A stretch of 64,000 bases of DNA from Morinoia aosen (GCA_030386875.1 CM059566.1:43870068-43934067); one strand, 5' to 3'; positions 13,201 to 28,200 are shown, numbered from the stretch's first letter. Notes: generated by a model from the letters alone, not told the origin. Numbers and translations: made by a program.

Positions 13201-16200
13201 AGAAAAAGCTGAATGTTTAAAATTTATTGAAGCGAATTTGCCATTGAATCATGGATGAAGCATCAACATATATTTTAATGGATGAAAAAAATGATCGTGC
13301 GTTAGGACACCAAAGTTCACTGGTATGCTAGTCAGCAAGGCGTCGGTGGTTTAGATTAGATCATATGTTAGTTTGAGTCTCCCTAACTACTTAGGAAAAG
13401 CGTTCCGTAGAGAGGAAAGCACCATTTAGTATGAAGATAAGGGAAAGCGGAATCTATACACAAGGGCACAGAAACGGGAAGTTGAGAAACAAGTTTATGA
13501 AACAAAATAAATGTTGATGAAGAAAGTAGTAGGTGTAGTGAACCTAAAAAGTTAGTTCTTAACATAACAAAACAAAAAAAAACTACATTTAAAAATAAGA
13601 ATGCCTACCTAACTCTCAGCTCGGGAGGCAACGGCGGAACTGACCGATGCATTAGAGTGGGGGACTGGAAGCCTCTCGAGGGGGAAGGAGACCGCGACCT
13701 GTTGTACCTGGCGGGGAGCTCGTCAGGCCTGAGGTGCTTGCCGTGGGGCGTCCCAAAGTGAGGGAGGCCGTGGGGACCCGCGCCATCGTCAGAGGCTAAA
13801 GAGCCTCTACGGGAGGCTGCCTGCACCACCTCCGCCAGCTCCAGGCCCATCTGGTCGGATATTGGAGTTATTTCACAGAGTAGCTGGCACACCGCGCTCA
13901 GTTGATATCGGTCCTATTCTAGCTACATTCTATACGACTCTTTTTGGGAATGCTATACTTTCTTCAAATGTTTGAGAACAAACAAATTGAACCCGAATGC
14001 ACAGAAATTTATTACCGACACAGCTAATAGACTTTTATTTTAGCAGAGTGCTCGAGTGAAACGTGAGAAAATCCCTTGATAATACAAATTCTTAAAGGCT
14101 AATTGAGGTCTGTTCAGCTAGTTCAGCTACTAGCTTATCTATAAAGTGCTCCAACAGAATTGAAGGTTATGATAAGTACATTATAAAATTGAAACAAGCC
14201 CGCACATTCTGTAATTTTCATATAACGCAAAGAACGCTGGGTCAATTTCAGTAATAATCCTACCACTGAAAATGACCTTCCTGAAGCCCACTGCAAGAAT
14301 TAGAAAGTAAAACTGGGAATATTTGACGTCGTTCAGTTACAGAAGAACACTCTAAGCTCCGTCACTCAATTGTTAATGTTGAAGAGCGAGCACTGGCGTG
14401 AAACTTGCACACCACTAGATTCATGAGAAATGCACTTCTGAAACTATGAAAATACAATGAAAGTTCTTTCCAACCTCTTCCAACCTTAAATTTTTAATGA
14501 TTGCACATTTTTCCTAGTAAAGTAATACTTGGAATCTATAAAATAATGACCTAACTTGAATTCAAAACAAACTTCGTGATGTATGTAGGTCACACGTGGG
14601 CTGGATGAGGCTCCAGCCAACACAAAAGTAGTAGTACATGAGCATACTAAAACATTAGCACGACACAAAGTTACAAGTAAACAAACGTCACAAGAAATAT
14701 CTAGACGACGCACTCTTGCTTTAGATACTACACAAGCTGTTCACTGGGGGAGGGTTAAGCGTTCACATCATGGACTATTACAAAACGACCTTAAAATACA
14801 GATGACGCACTGGCATGGTTTCCACAACACAGAACTGCACTAACTCGCTGGACAAACGTCAGAAATGGTTTTGAAAATAAAATAAAAATCTAGACATTAA
14901 ACAATGCAACTAATGCGAGTTAGATAGGTACACTTCTTGAGCACCCAAAACACGGTGATCAACTCGTAGCTCGAATTAGTTGAGCTATCGTCTCAGCATC
15001 TACAGGATCTTTAGCCTCACTTTGAGTGTGAGGAGGGTGGCTACGGCTAGCCGTGAACGTAATGTGACTTCATTAATATTAAACTATGCAGTTTGATTTC
15101 TTCTCATTTCACCGTTATTACAAGTACCGTTTATAGACTGTCATGGGTACTAGGTTGCAATAGACGTTAGAATGAGAAACTGCCAAGCAGCTATGTTCTC
15201 CAAAGAACGTATTCACATAAAATTAAAGTAGAAATACTCGTAAAATTCATAAAATCTATTGACGTAGGTGAATTTTTAAATTCAATTTGTCGAAAAAAAG
15301 TCAAGGCTCTCTCAAAAAAATGTATTAGCACGTTCCAAAAAGTCGGAATGCTAATACAGGAAGCAATTTGATAAAAGCAGGGGACGCAAAGTTAAAACTA
15401 GTTATCAAAATAAAAAACTACGTAACCCCTGAATGAAAAGCTCCATTAGATGAAGTATAGTAACGATTAGCCGTAGCCAGGAAAGAAAGTAAAAGTTTAA
15501 TTCTTAACGAGAAGTAAGAAAGACAGATTTAAGGGAACATGGACGAACAATCACAAATACACTTCGGTGCACAGAACTATGACCTAAACGTTCCTTACGA
15601 AACTTCAATATTAAAAATGCGACTTATCCTAACAACAGAGCTATTCGTGAGCGCTAGAAACTTTAGTGAAGACAACCAGGGAGTTTGAACAAACACGAAA
15701 ATTTCACAAAAATCACAACAAAGGGAGTTCTCGTCGATAAGTTGACCTGGTGTAGCCAACTAACTAATTATACTCTAGTTCTAGGTGCAAAAAACAACAA
15801 ACTCTTTTAGTACAAACAAGTTTCGAAAACTTATTCAAGACAAACAGTTTCATAACTCGTTAACACAGAAACTGGGTTGAAATCTTCTAATACGAACACG
15901 CTTCAAAAATGTCTCATCAATAAGACAATCACCGTCATAGTCTTGACAACAAACAGGTCTATAAAATCCAACGATACCGTCATTCTAAATGTTTGAATGT
16001 GAAGCAGAAAGTAAGACAGGAAGATGAAGTTTCACTGTACATGTTTACGAGACGAACGGTGATTTTTAGCGCAAAAGTGACGAACATGAACTGGGGTATT
16101 TGCGATTTCAAAATTTCAAAGCGATTTTTCTTGAAATGTAAGACCATTTTAACACTTCGAAGTAGTGCGTAAAACAACTAGATTATATTTTACTCGAATG

Positions 16201-19200
16201 TACATCTTAAAAAAATTGTGGGAGGTTTCCTTTTAAAAAATTAAGGAAATGGATCATTTACTGGAGGCAATGAGAGTCACTTTTGCACGCAGCTTTGGAC
16301 TGACACAAAGAAGCACTTGAGAAGACTATGTCGGTACGGACTATGAGAACTTGAGAAGACTATGTGCGTATAAGATACGTTGAGGGCCCAGGACTGAGGT
16401 GGCATGACGTGTAACACAACGGATCTCAATCCTAGGGCCTCTTACAATGATTCGTCAATCCATAACTGGAGCTAGATTTTCGAACAATTTAAGTCGTCGT
16501 ACGTTCTTCTGAATTGACTTTCTGACGCTATGTGCTAAAAGCAAGTAGCGTAGCCAAGTTCGCTTAGAAGAACGCGCGCTTCAAGCTGCACCGGTACAAC
16601 GACGAAAAATGTCCGAAAATCTAGCCCTGAGTTCATTGATCGGACCGCATAAAGTCAGTTCCTCTCACAACTCAGAGGAATCTAGGAGACGGCCGTCTAC
16701 AAAACAAAATGTCACGTTGTGTCGACAAAACAAACTAGAACAGCCCAAAAATAAACAAACTCTATGACTAAAATTTCAGATGCACCTCTTGGCACAGCGC
16801 TCGGTGGGCATCTCCAGAATTGTCAAGTGGGTCACTTGTAGGTGAGAACATTTTGGCTCGTGGAACAACACGCTAACGAGGTTGTACATCCAAAGGCTCA
16901 TTTCAAATTCAATCATTCTGAAGTAAACAAGAAAAGCTCGATGAACTTGATGTTAAAAAAATGAGGGTTTGGACGAAGTTAAAATTTTCAAGACAAATTA
17001 AGAAAGATGTCATTGTCAGATAAGCCTTTTTGATTCACAAATTTCGATGACGTGAGTACGGTAAACAAATAGTTAAGGTGTTGTTCCACGTGGAAAAGTT
17101 GTAAAAATCTAAATCTAGTGCGACCAAAAGTAGGGTCTTTCAAAAAATGATCTGAATGCGAAATATCAGCTGTCTATGCTCACAGAGATAGGTAGTATCA
17201 AAATATGCTAACAGTTAATGCTCTACTTTCTCATATTATAGTGAAAACTAGGAACTGCTAAAGAAAAGTATTTCTAGGTAGAGCAAATGCTAAGTAAACA
17301 ACGCCTCTAGGTTTCAAATTATCACTAGGGATTTTTCTATCTTCCTCATTTCGTGCATGTAACTGTCAACACGTAAATATTTTCAATGAGAAAGATTCAA
17401 AACTTCCATTACCCAATTTTCATTCCCAATTTCGGTCTGCCAATTGCGAGTTAGTCTTGAATGCTTTTACCACCCCATTCCTCTCACAAACATGTGAGTA
17501 CAAAACCTCATCGCTGTTTCATCAGCGACTTGAAAACTTCCAAGTTATTGCAGACCATAACAGCATGCGTAAGTCTCGTCTTTGGTTTCAAGGATCAAAC
17601 TCGAATTTGTGCCTTATAGTGAACCCAATCTGGCTGCTGTCAAGAAGGCCAGTTGGCGAGTGCAATCAGTGTTCTTCAAAGAACGCTTATCGTCCAATAC
17701 TAGTGACTTTGAATCGACGGCCATTCTTTGAAATACCATCAATGGAAATGCCATTCAATCCCATGTTTTAGCTTCTTAACAGTCGTTGCACAAAAATGTC
17801 TTTAATTCATAAGATTCACGAAACGAACACTCCATAATGTTGCTAAATTAAATTGTCGCAGAGGATTGATTAAACGGTGCACAACTGCTATGTAGGCATG
17901 CGTCGCTCATGACAACTATGTAAGGTCATGCATTGCTGGCTGCCTGCTACATGAAGCCTGCCTCTGAGGTCACCGCAGTCTCTCTCATCGCAGCGAAAAA
18001 ACGAAAATGACGCCTGAAACTTGAAATCGTAAACATTTTTTCCATTAAGTTCAGCTCCTATTTCATCCGAAAATCCGCCCCAAACAGATCCTTTATTTTT
18101 TTAAATAAAATATAGCCCAAATTTCATAATAAAAATGAGCACCAAACAAACATTCAAATTTATTTCGACAAGTTTTAGCCCCTATTTCGTAAGAAAAATT
18201 TTCACCGAACAGATACTTATTTTTCTTTCGATGAAATTTATCCGCTATTTCATTAGAAAATCCGCCTCGAACAGATCCTTTTTTCTTTTGATGAAATTTA
18301 GGTCATATTTCATGCGATAAGCCCACGCCGAATGGAACGAATTTTGTGAGTAATGTTTGGAAGCAGCATTGGTGATCATTACCCTGCACACACGACAGTC
18401 ATGGCCAGACAACCCTTGGGTGATTGGGTCGCTTGCACCGAGGAATGATCTGAAATAATTTCATCGGTCTTCGTTAAAACTGTGGCGTTTATCAGATATT
18501 TAATGGGGTAAAGAGCAGCAGTCGTACGAATCCTACTCACTTATCTAATTCCAATGCTAAAAATAAATGGCCTTTACATTTTTCTAAAAAGAAATTAGCC
18601 ATCGAAACTGGAGGATTTGATATAGATCTCAGTAAAACTTCACTAAATTGCTGTCGAAAAAAATTAACTATAGTTCATTCTGAACACTCAAGGTTTGCTA
18701 TTTCATCCTCATATATCTTATCGATGACGAGGATACGCCAGATTGATAACTTATTTGTGAATTTTTTTTGTTTTCTGGTTTTATGTCTCTGCTAAATTCA
18801 TGATTTAAACGCGAAAATGACTTATGAATTCATACGTAAAAGTCATAAAAAGTAATCTCATTCGATTGCGATGTACAGATACCGATGTTAAAATACCAGT
18901 GTTTGAGTCATTCGATAGCAAATTTACAACTATTATTACACAAAATTTGTGAAGTGTGTTCATTTCTAGTATATCTGATTTATTTCTCGCACGTGAAGCA
19001 TTGAACCATCGAAAAACTCTTCATCAAATGTAAAGAAAAAAATATGAAATGACTTCAATGAATAAAACCTCCACCTAAGCTGCACCATAAATGAAATGAA
19101 TCCCGCTGTACTTCACCTAAACTGGCAAATTTAGTTTGAACAACCACATTACATTCCTCAAATGACGATGAAAGCTGTGTATTATTGCAATCGTTCGCTC

Positions 19201-22200
19201 GTGAGGGCCAAATTGGACAGCTAAAAAGCCTCAGGTCCAGCTCGGTGAGTGAGAGAGAGACTGCCGCAACGAACTCGAGAGACACGCTTCATTTAACAAA
19301 ACTCAATGGATCTCTAAGCAGCGAGTCCACCATCCAGTGAAGCTAGGGCTGATGCTCCGGGGCCCTCATTGCTGCAGAAGAAAATAAGAAAATGAATTAG
19401 ATTCTGTTCATTTATATAGAGTAAATAATGAAGATATGAGTACGTGTCAGAGGGATTAAAGTCTCTTGAATTTGTATTAGGTTCGAATGGCATATAAAAA
19501 AAGGTCTTCGACGATTATTTGTGGTCGAATATGTGCTCTTATTAGCCTGAAATGGAGACTTTGAAACACGAAATCTGTGACAATTTTTTATTCTTATTAC
19601 CAGTTCTCAGAAGTAGAAAGCTTCATTCCTTAAATTCTAATTATAATATCAGAAAAATGTAAAATATTTTTTTCAATAGAATACAGGTCCATCAAATATA
19701 CTGTCACACTCGATTGATTTCAAATGTAGTTAATATCTTTTGACATTTCTTTTGTGCTTATTTTGATATAATTGCACTGTCCGTCGTTTGCCTTAATAGG
19801 TATACCATTATCCATTGTATTTCCTTGTTATTTTTGAGAAATATGGGGACACGTGAGTCGACCGTCAGCCACCGCCACTACCATCAGGGAACCCTTGGAC
19901 TACTCTGTCTGGAGGATCTTGCACAAGAAGACTTGTGAAGTCCAGCACAAGTTAATGGAATCGTTGAAAGGAGCTCTGCAGTGAACTCTCGAGAAGACCT
20001 GGCATATGTATAAAATTACTTCGAAAATGGTCACGTGTATTTTTAAAAATTTCCGGAAGAGACTCGACGGTTGCATTGCAGCCTGCAGGTGGTAGTCCCA
20101 TTGAAAACCGCTAACCACGTCCTGAGCCAAATTTTAAGTGAATCCTAGTGGTATATAAATTATGACGATTTGTTAATTCGTCGGGGAATTGTTATTTTTT
20201 GTGTGGCGGTATTTCTCGAGGAGCCTGCAATGCTTTAGAAATTCACAGATAACCTTTAATACGTGAAGTTGACGATGATGTTGGATTTGAAGAAACATTT
20301 GTGTCATGCAAATAAAAAAAAGGGAATCTACTTTCCTTCCATTTGCGCATCATTAGTGAGAGCTAAAATCAAAGTCTGGAAGCAATATTCTGTAGGCGGG
20401 AGGGAGCAAAATATTTGATGTTCACTTTCATAAATGCGCTTTAACTTAGAGCTGTGAATTTATTTTCTTAAAAATGATCCCGATAATGTTTTTGACTGAT
20501 GTTCATTTTGAAAAATACGAATCTAAACACAGGCGTATCACGCGAACTTTTCAGGACCTGTTATCATCTTTCATGAAAATGCCCTCTCATTCATTCCAGT
20601 ATGCCGAAATTCAGAGACAGAAAAGCTAGGTCTCGGTCCTCGAAGTGGAAAACGCAGAGGGCAAGAAAAAGACGGAACTAAACACACCTATCTTTCTGAG
20701 GCACGAATAATTTTGGATCGCTCAGGATTTTAATTTTTGTCTCTAAGACGAGTACTGTACATGAAGACCAAGTTTAAGGTTATGGTTTAATTTGGAGCTT
20801 AGGTTCCTAGGTGCTGTAAAAGAGCAATAGTTCAGGCTTCCAAAGCACATAAACAAGCCAGCGCGAGAAAAAAACATGCTCAAAAGCTCTAGGTGCTCGA
20901 GAGAACCTCGGATATTGAATTAGATAAGGATTGGTTTCGGTTTCCCGAAATATGTAATATGTATTCTCAAGAGGGGAAAATATGGCACCATTTAGTGAGG
21001 TCTTTAGAAAACGAGGAATCTATGGGGAAGATGTATTCCCACATAGGATGCCCTACGCTTAGAAACAGCGAGTTCAGAATGAAGAAGTAGAAGATACAGA
21101 GAGGAGATAATGAAGAAAGGTTGAGAACAGAAATAAATAAAGTAGCTACGAAACTGACGAAAAAATGTGAAATGAATTCAACCAACAAAAACTTCACCCA
21201 AGCCCAATCATCATTGAAATGAATCACACTGTACTTCACCTAAACTGGGAGATTTAGTTTGAACAACCACGTTACAACCTTCAAATCGCAATGAAAGTTG
21301 TGTACTTTTCAATCGAAATTATACAAACTGAAAATTTGAACAATTTTTTGTAATAGACAACCTAATTTTTTGTAATAGACAATCTTCCCTAGGAGCAAAG
21401 CGGGGGGTCGAGCTTAGTATAAAGAACAAAGCTAACCTACACCTATTTCCTAACGTTTGAGTGCTACCACCTTTCTATACTCTCACGTGTCGGTCCAGCT
21501 AACTGAACACTACCAAATCGACCGCTCTTATAAAAAGGATGATAAGCTATATGGAATCCTAATATTGATTCTTTTCTATCTTTTCGAATATCTCCGACGT
21601 ATCCATTCACGTACAATTGCGAAGTTTTATGGTACCTTTAAAAGAGCATTTGCAGATAACTGCTCGTGGAAATTTAAACAACTCATCCAAATTTTTACAG
21701 TAATTTTGATGGGTATGTAAGTCGAAGCACCATTTGGAAATCACAAAGATAGAAGTAGCCTCTGCAGCAAAAAAAAATGACAAAAAAAATTATTATTTAC
21801 ACTCAAGTATAATTTAAAATAAATAATTTATCCAATATCACATATAAAGCACAGCAAATTCATTCCAATATTGCAAGTTACACAAGTACAGCGCAGTAAC
21901 TGTTCAATGACTTGACAGTATTATACCGAAACAACTTTAACGTACTTTATAACACCTTAACGACGCTGAAGTCCAACAGCAGAGTGAACATGTTTGACTT
22001 TGAAAAGGAGATCAAAATTTCAGCAATGGAATCAAGTTCAAAACACGGACTCTGGTATTGTATTACATTTGGCTATTTAATTTATTTAATTAGTGTGGGT
22101 GTTGACCCGGTACGGTAGCGAGACCTTGATGTGCTTTGTAGATTAAGAATTTGTACATATTTGATTGCGTGATATGACCTGCGAAATTCCTCTAAATAAC

Positions 22201-25200
22201 AGTGGTAGCTGTCAATGGCAATATTTTAATTCAGCACACAAGAAGAGGTATAAAATTCTTTTGCTACTAACGAGTAGCTATTTTTTATAAACGAGTTTGA
22301 GACACTAGCACTTCTCCGAATTCACGACTTGCTGAGAAGCTTGAGGCTTAGTAACAACAAACGAACCCCGTGCGAGAGACTGTCAGCAATACCTTAAGCC
22401 ACTAAGCCCCAAGAACTCTCAACCCAATTGAAAGAAGAAGGAAAGAAAAACCGTTCATTTCCCCAGAAAAGTTGATACTTTCGATAGTCAATAGTTCAAA
22501 CGTTGATACTTTTGATAGTTGATAGTTCAAACGTTGATACTTTTGACAATTCAAAAGTGGATACTTTCAATATTTCTAAAGTGGATACTTTTGATACTTC
22601 AAAAGTGGATACTTTCGATAGTTCGAAGAATACTTTCAATAGTTCAAAAGTCAATACTTTTCACAGTGCAAAAGTGGATACTTGTTTCAGTTCAAAAGTG
22701 GATACTTTCGATAGTTCAAAAGTTTATACTTTTGACAGTTCAAAAGTGGATACTTTTGTCAGTTCATAAGTGGATACTTTCGATAGTTCAAAAGCTTATA
22801 CTTTTGACAGTTCAAAAGTGGATACTTTTGTCAGTTCATATGTGGATACTTTCGATAGTTCAAAAGTTTATACTTTTGACAGTTCAAAAGTGGATACTTT
22901 TGTCAGGTCAAAAGTGGATACTTTTGTCAGGTCAAAAGTGGATACTTTTGTCAGTTCAAAAGTGGATACTTTCTATTCTTCAAAAGTAGATTCGTTCTAT
23001 TCTTCAAAAGTGGATACTTTCGATACCTCAAAAGTGGATACTTTCGATACCTCAAAAGTGGATACTTTCGATACTTCAAAAGTGGATACTTTCGATACTT
23101 CAAAAGTGGATACTTTCGATACTTCAAGAGTGGATACTTTCGACAGTTCAAAAGTAAATACTTTCGACAGTTCAAAAGTAAATACTTTCGACAGTTCAAA
23201 AGTAGATACTTTCGACAGTTCAAAAGTAGATACTTTCGACAGTTCAATAGTAGATACTTTCGATAGTTCAAAAGTAGATACTTTCGACAGTTCAAAAGTA
23301 AATACTTTCGACAGTTCAAAAGTAGATACTTTCGTCAGTTCAAAAGTAAATACTTTCGACAGTTCAAAAGTAGATACTTTCGACAGTTCAAAAGTAAACA
23401 CTTTCGACGGTTCAAAAGTAGATACTTTCGACAGTTCAAAAGTAGATACTTTCGACAGTTCAAAAGTAGATACTTTCGACAGTTCAAAAGTAAACACTTT
23501 CGACGGTTCAAAAGTAAATACTTTCGACAGTTCAAAAGTAGATACTTTCGACAGTTCAAAAGTAAACACTTTCGACAGTTCAAAAGTAAATACTTTCGAC
23601 AGTTCAAAAGTAAATACTTTCGACAGTTCAAAAGTAAATACTTTCGACAGTTCAAAAGTAAATACTTTCGACAGTTCAAAAGTAAATACTTTCGACAGTT
23701 CAAAAGTAAATACTTTCGTCAGTTCAAAAGTAAATACTTTCGACAGTTCAAAAGTAAATACTTTCGTCAGTTCAAAAGTAAATACTTTCGTCAGTTCAAA
23801 AGTAAATACTTTCGACAGTTCAAAAGTAAATACTTTCGACAGTTCAAAAGTAAATACTTTCGTCAGTTCAAAAGTAGATACTTTCGTCAGTTCAAAAGTA
23901 AATACTTTCGACAGTTCAAAAGTAAATACTTTCGTCAGTTCAAAAGTAAATACTTTCGTCAGTTCAAAAGTAAATACTTTCGACAGTTCAAAAGTAAATA
24001 CTTTCGACAGTTCAAAAGTAAATACTTTCGACAGTTCAAAAGTAAATACTTTCGACAGTTCAAAAGTAAATACTTTCGACAGTTCAAAAGTAAATACTTT
24101 CGACAGTTCAAAAGTAAATACTTTCGACAGTTCAAAAGTAAATACTTTCGTCAGTTCAAAAGTAAATACTTTCGACAGTTCAAAAGTAAATACTTTCGAC
24201 AGTTCAAAAGTAAATACTTTCGACAGTTCAAAAGTAAATACTTTCGTCAGTTCAAAAGTAGATACTTTCGTCAGTTCAAAAGTAAATACTTTCGACAGTT
24301 CAAAAGTAAATACTTTCGTCAGTTCAAAAGTAAATACTTTCGTCAGTTCAAAAGTAAATACTTTCGACAGTTCAAAAGTAAATACTTTCGTCAGTTCAAA
24401 AGTAAATACTTTCGACAGTTCAAAAGTAAATACTTTCGTCAGTTCAAAAGTAAATACTTTCGACAGTTCAAAAGTAAATACTTTCGACAGTTCAAAAGTA
24501 AATACTTTCGACAGTTCAAAAGTAAATACTTTCGTCAGTTCAAAAGTAAATACTTTCGACAGTTCAAAAGTAAATACTTTCGACAGTTCAAAAGTAAATA
24601 CTTTCGACAGTTCAAAAGTAAATACTTTCGACAGTTCAAAAGTAAATACTTTCGACAGTTCAAAAGTAAATACTTTCGTCAGTTCAAAAGTAAATACTTT
24701 CGACAGTTCAAAAGTAAATACTTTCGACAGTTCAAAAGTAAATACTTTCGTCAGTTCAAAAGTAAATACTTTCGACAGTTCAAAAGTAAATACTTTCGAC
24801 AGTTCAAAAGTAAATACTTTCGACAGTTCAAAAGTAAATACTTTCGACAGTTCAAAAGTGGATACTTTTGACAGTTCAAAAGTAAACAATTTCGACAGTT
24901 CAAAAGTGGATACTTTTGACAGTTCAAAAGTTACACAGAACTCATCTGGGCGACTGGCACGGCGAGGTCTCACCTTACGTGGTGAGGCGGCATGTGGCTG
25001 GACTTGCGCGGGTTGTTGGGGCGTCTGGGTTTGGTGCCGGGGGGGCTCTGCTGGTCTTCGTCCTGGGCTAAGGAGTTCCTGGAGGAGGCGGGGGCGCTAC
25101 GCCCAGGTGCCGTGGGCGCCGCAATGCCCATGAGGCGGGCGAACAAACTCGGCTTCTGGTCATTTTTTGGTGCACGTACGTTATTCTAGTGCCGGACATA

Positions 25201-28200
25201 CCGGCACGCTAAGTCTATTGCAATTACCACCTAGTGAATGGTATGCCGACAGACTAGCCGCGTTACAGGGTTACCTAGTAATTGGCGTGTCGTTTGACAC
25301 GTAACACTTGAGTACACTTGATAAAGAAACTTATTCTAACATAATTGTTGCAGGTAAAGTGATACTAAACGGATACCTTAAACATCACGGCAGAAAGGCA
25401 TCGGAAATTGATTTTTGAACTAGGAACTTTATGAAGTAAGTTTCTTGAATTCGAAAATTTCGAATCGAAAAAAAAAGAGTGCTTAAAGAGCCCGTAAAAG
25501 AACATAATTCGCACTAAATGATCAAGTAATGTAAGACAGAACACTATTTTATAGTAGAACCGTCTTCGCACGCTTATGAAAAACGAATTCTGAATAATAC
25601 AAAGAAAAGGATTTATCGGTGAATATGTGGCAGACGTACTTCTCACGTACCGTATTTGGTGTGACTATTCAGAAGCACAGTAAAATCGTTTAAATATAAT
25701 TGCTTCAGGCTTTGTGTCACCCTCTCCAGTTTGTGGTTTGTGATAAAATGAGTTTCCCATCGTCAAATTTCATCAATATTTATGAACCAGTTCGTGAGTA
25801 AGACATATTATCTAAACTGTATTGTAAATCTAAGCTAGAATGAAATATCAAGCAATTTTTGTCGGCAAATTTTAGAACGGTGTTATATTTTTAGTGTTGG
25901 TAATAAAAAATGTAATACCACATTTTCCCTCTATGACATCCATTGAACATATCATTAAATTATGTACGTGTCAATTTCTTATAGTTGGTTCATAAAATAC
26001 CCTTATTTTGTTTGCACGTGTCTTGATTTGGTTACAAGAAACTTCAAGGACATTCTGGGATTTCATAAGGCATTAAATTTCCATTCTACCCGAAATATTG
26101 GCCAGGGTTGTAACTTTGTTGACGCCGTCAATTTTACTCTCACCGGCACTCTCATTCCAAGATTTGATCAACTCCTACTGAACAATTCAGCTCTCACCTT
26201 TTCTAAACTCTCGAAAAAAGAGAAACTCAGCGAGATAAATTTGAGACACGCAAAAAAATATAGTCAGCCTCTACCCCTTAGATGAAACGTTGCCCGAGTT
26301 GAAATTCGCTAGTCTCTTACTCTGTCTGAGAGCAAATAGATGGATGCTCTGGAAGAAATCGTTTCAGATTTAAATATAGCTTTTGAAACAGGGATTTAAC
26401 GAATTCGATCTGAAACTATTGAAAGGGAAGGTTATCAAATTAACATGAGCCCGGGTTCAGGCCACTGATTTATAACCGCAAATTGTAATTATGAAAATTG
26501 CATAATCAAATCAAATACAATTCGAGACAGAATTTTTCCTCGGCATTATTGTCGGGAAGTTTCCGTTTTCTCGGTGCATGGTTACATATACGTGACAAGG
26601 CGTTAATGTATAAACATTCTTTCATTTCAGTTTCTTCGAGATCTGTTCGGTTAAATGAAGTGGTGCCCCTTTGGCGCCTCACGAGGCAACTCAATGTAGG
26701 TGCTCATGTTTTCTCTATTACATAAAAGTCCATTGGGCGCCTATAGATTACATGAATCCTCTCACAGCATACACTTGACTGGTCAACATGGGCAAGAACC
26801 CACTTTCAGAAAATATTTGGTAGAAGGCGACTATAATTTTGAAAATATTCAAAAGGTACCTAAAATTATCGGCAATATCACTTAAAATTTCTCGCTGGGT
26901 GAGAGTTTATGGATAGATCATAAATGCTAACTGCGGAAAACCAGAGTTTTTGATAAATTGTCACCAGAACACTAACCTTTTCGCAGTTATTGACCTCCTT
27001 GAGTCACAGGCAGGGAATGAAAGTATTCATCATGGCTTTTGACTTGGGAGCGTTGTTCGTTGGTGCAAACGAGAGTGAATCACGGCTTATGAAATATTAA
27101 TACTTCTACAGTGACACACACACATGTGTGTGTGTTCGGATGAAATTATCAGAGAACTGAATTTCGACTCCGACAACTTCTTTGTATGCAAAAAATAGGC
27201 CACAAAATGGTTCTCTTATAGAAAAGGCCAGCAGTTGGACTTAAATAGATGCCTATCCATGAGTCCTTACCATGTATCCCCACATAAAGATCGCTAAAAC
27301 GTCAACATATATATATTTCAATTTAAAATATTTTGCTCAGTATTCACAATCTATTTCTAGAAAATTTCTGCAGGAGAACTTATTGTACTCTAACTATGGC
27401 GGCAAGTTGAAGTCAGAGCAACGGAGGCCACAATCATTAAAGTACAGTGGTTTCAGTGCTCTTTCATCGACAAAGAGTGATCTCTTTGATTAAACGTCCA
27501 TTAACACTCGATTGAACAAAAAATCACGGCATGAATCCACGTGGCCGACGTGCATCGTGCGAAGTGTTCGCAAACATCACGATACGGAAGGATTTTGGAG
27601 AGGTTTTCTCTATTTTCATGAATGCAAGGACGTAAAATAGGATGTTGAACTGCGAAGAGCGATAAGCCGAACCAATTTTTGAAGAACGTTCAACAGTAAG
27701 TTAAATTTACCAATTTTAAAAAACAGGCAAGGGTATATTGTAATACTTGAAAGGAAAAAAACTATCAGTGCTGCATTGGAGTATGATGGAGCAAATACAG
27801 TACATCCTTTTTAACTCACCATGATATTTTTGTTACTCAACGAAGTTAACACATGAATTACACGAAGACACATTGCAGCAAAATTCGGTGAGCATAATGC
27901 CCTCAATTCTGAGAACAACGTGGATAAGACACACAATTTACAATTGATGCTGGAGGACTACTAAGAGGTTCAGTGGAGACAAACAACTACCACAAAAAGA
28001 ATTATTTCACGTAGTGGAAACTATTAAATTAAGGGAAGATAGTTCACAATTTTTCACTCAGAAAGAAAAACTTTTGTTACATGCTTTCAGGATTTGTAAA
28101 AAACTCAGCCCATCTGGAATGAATGAGGCTGCCGATGAACCGCAAATCTATCAGTGAAACGAGTACAAGAAAGATTTTCAAGTGATTAATTCTAATTAAA

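Larger units (their letters stand above)
13851..24978 (-). other. CaV2 intron 11
   Basis: An 11-kb intron. It holds the 24-bp array next to the exon 11 donor, the 62-bp degenerate repeat, two dispersed repeat copies and the 15321 hairpin. Otherwise AT-rich sequence without a recognisable gene on either strand. Confidence 0.75.

Noticed and set aside
22770..25133. 787-codon plus-strand and 658-codon minus-strand frames ([16 protein letters not shown] repeats)
   Set aside because: The 24-bp repeat unit has no stop in several frames, so length alone is no evidence. The 37-bp array, not divisible by 3, has no such frames.
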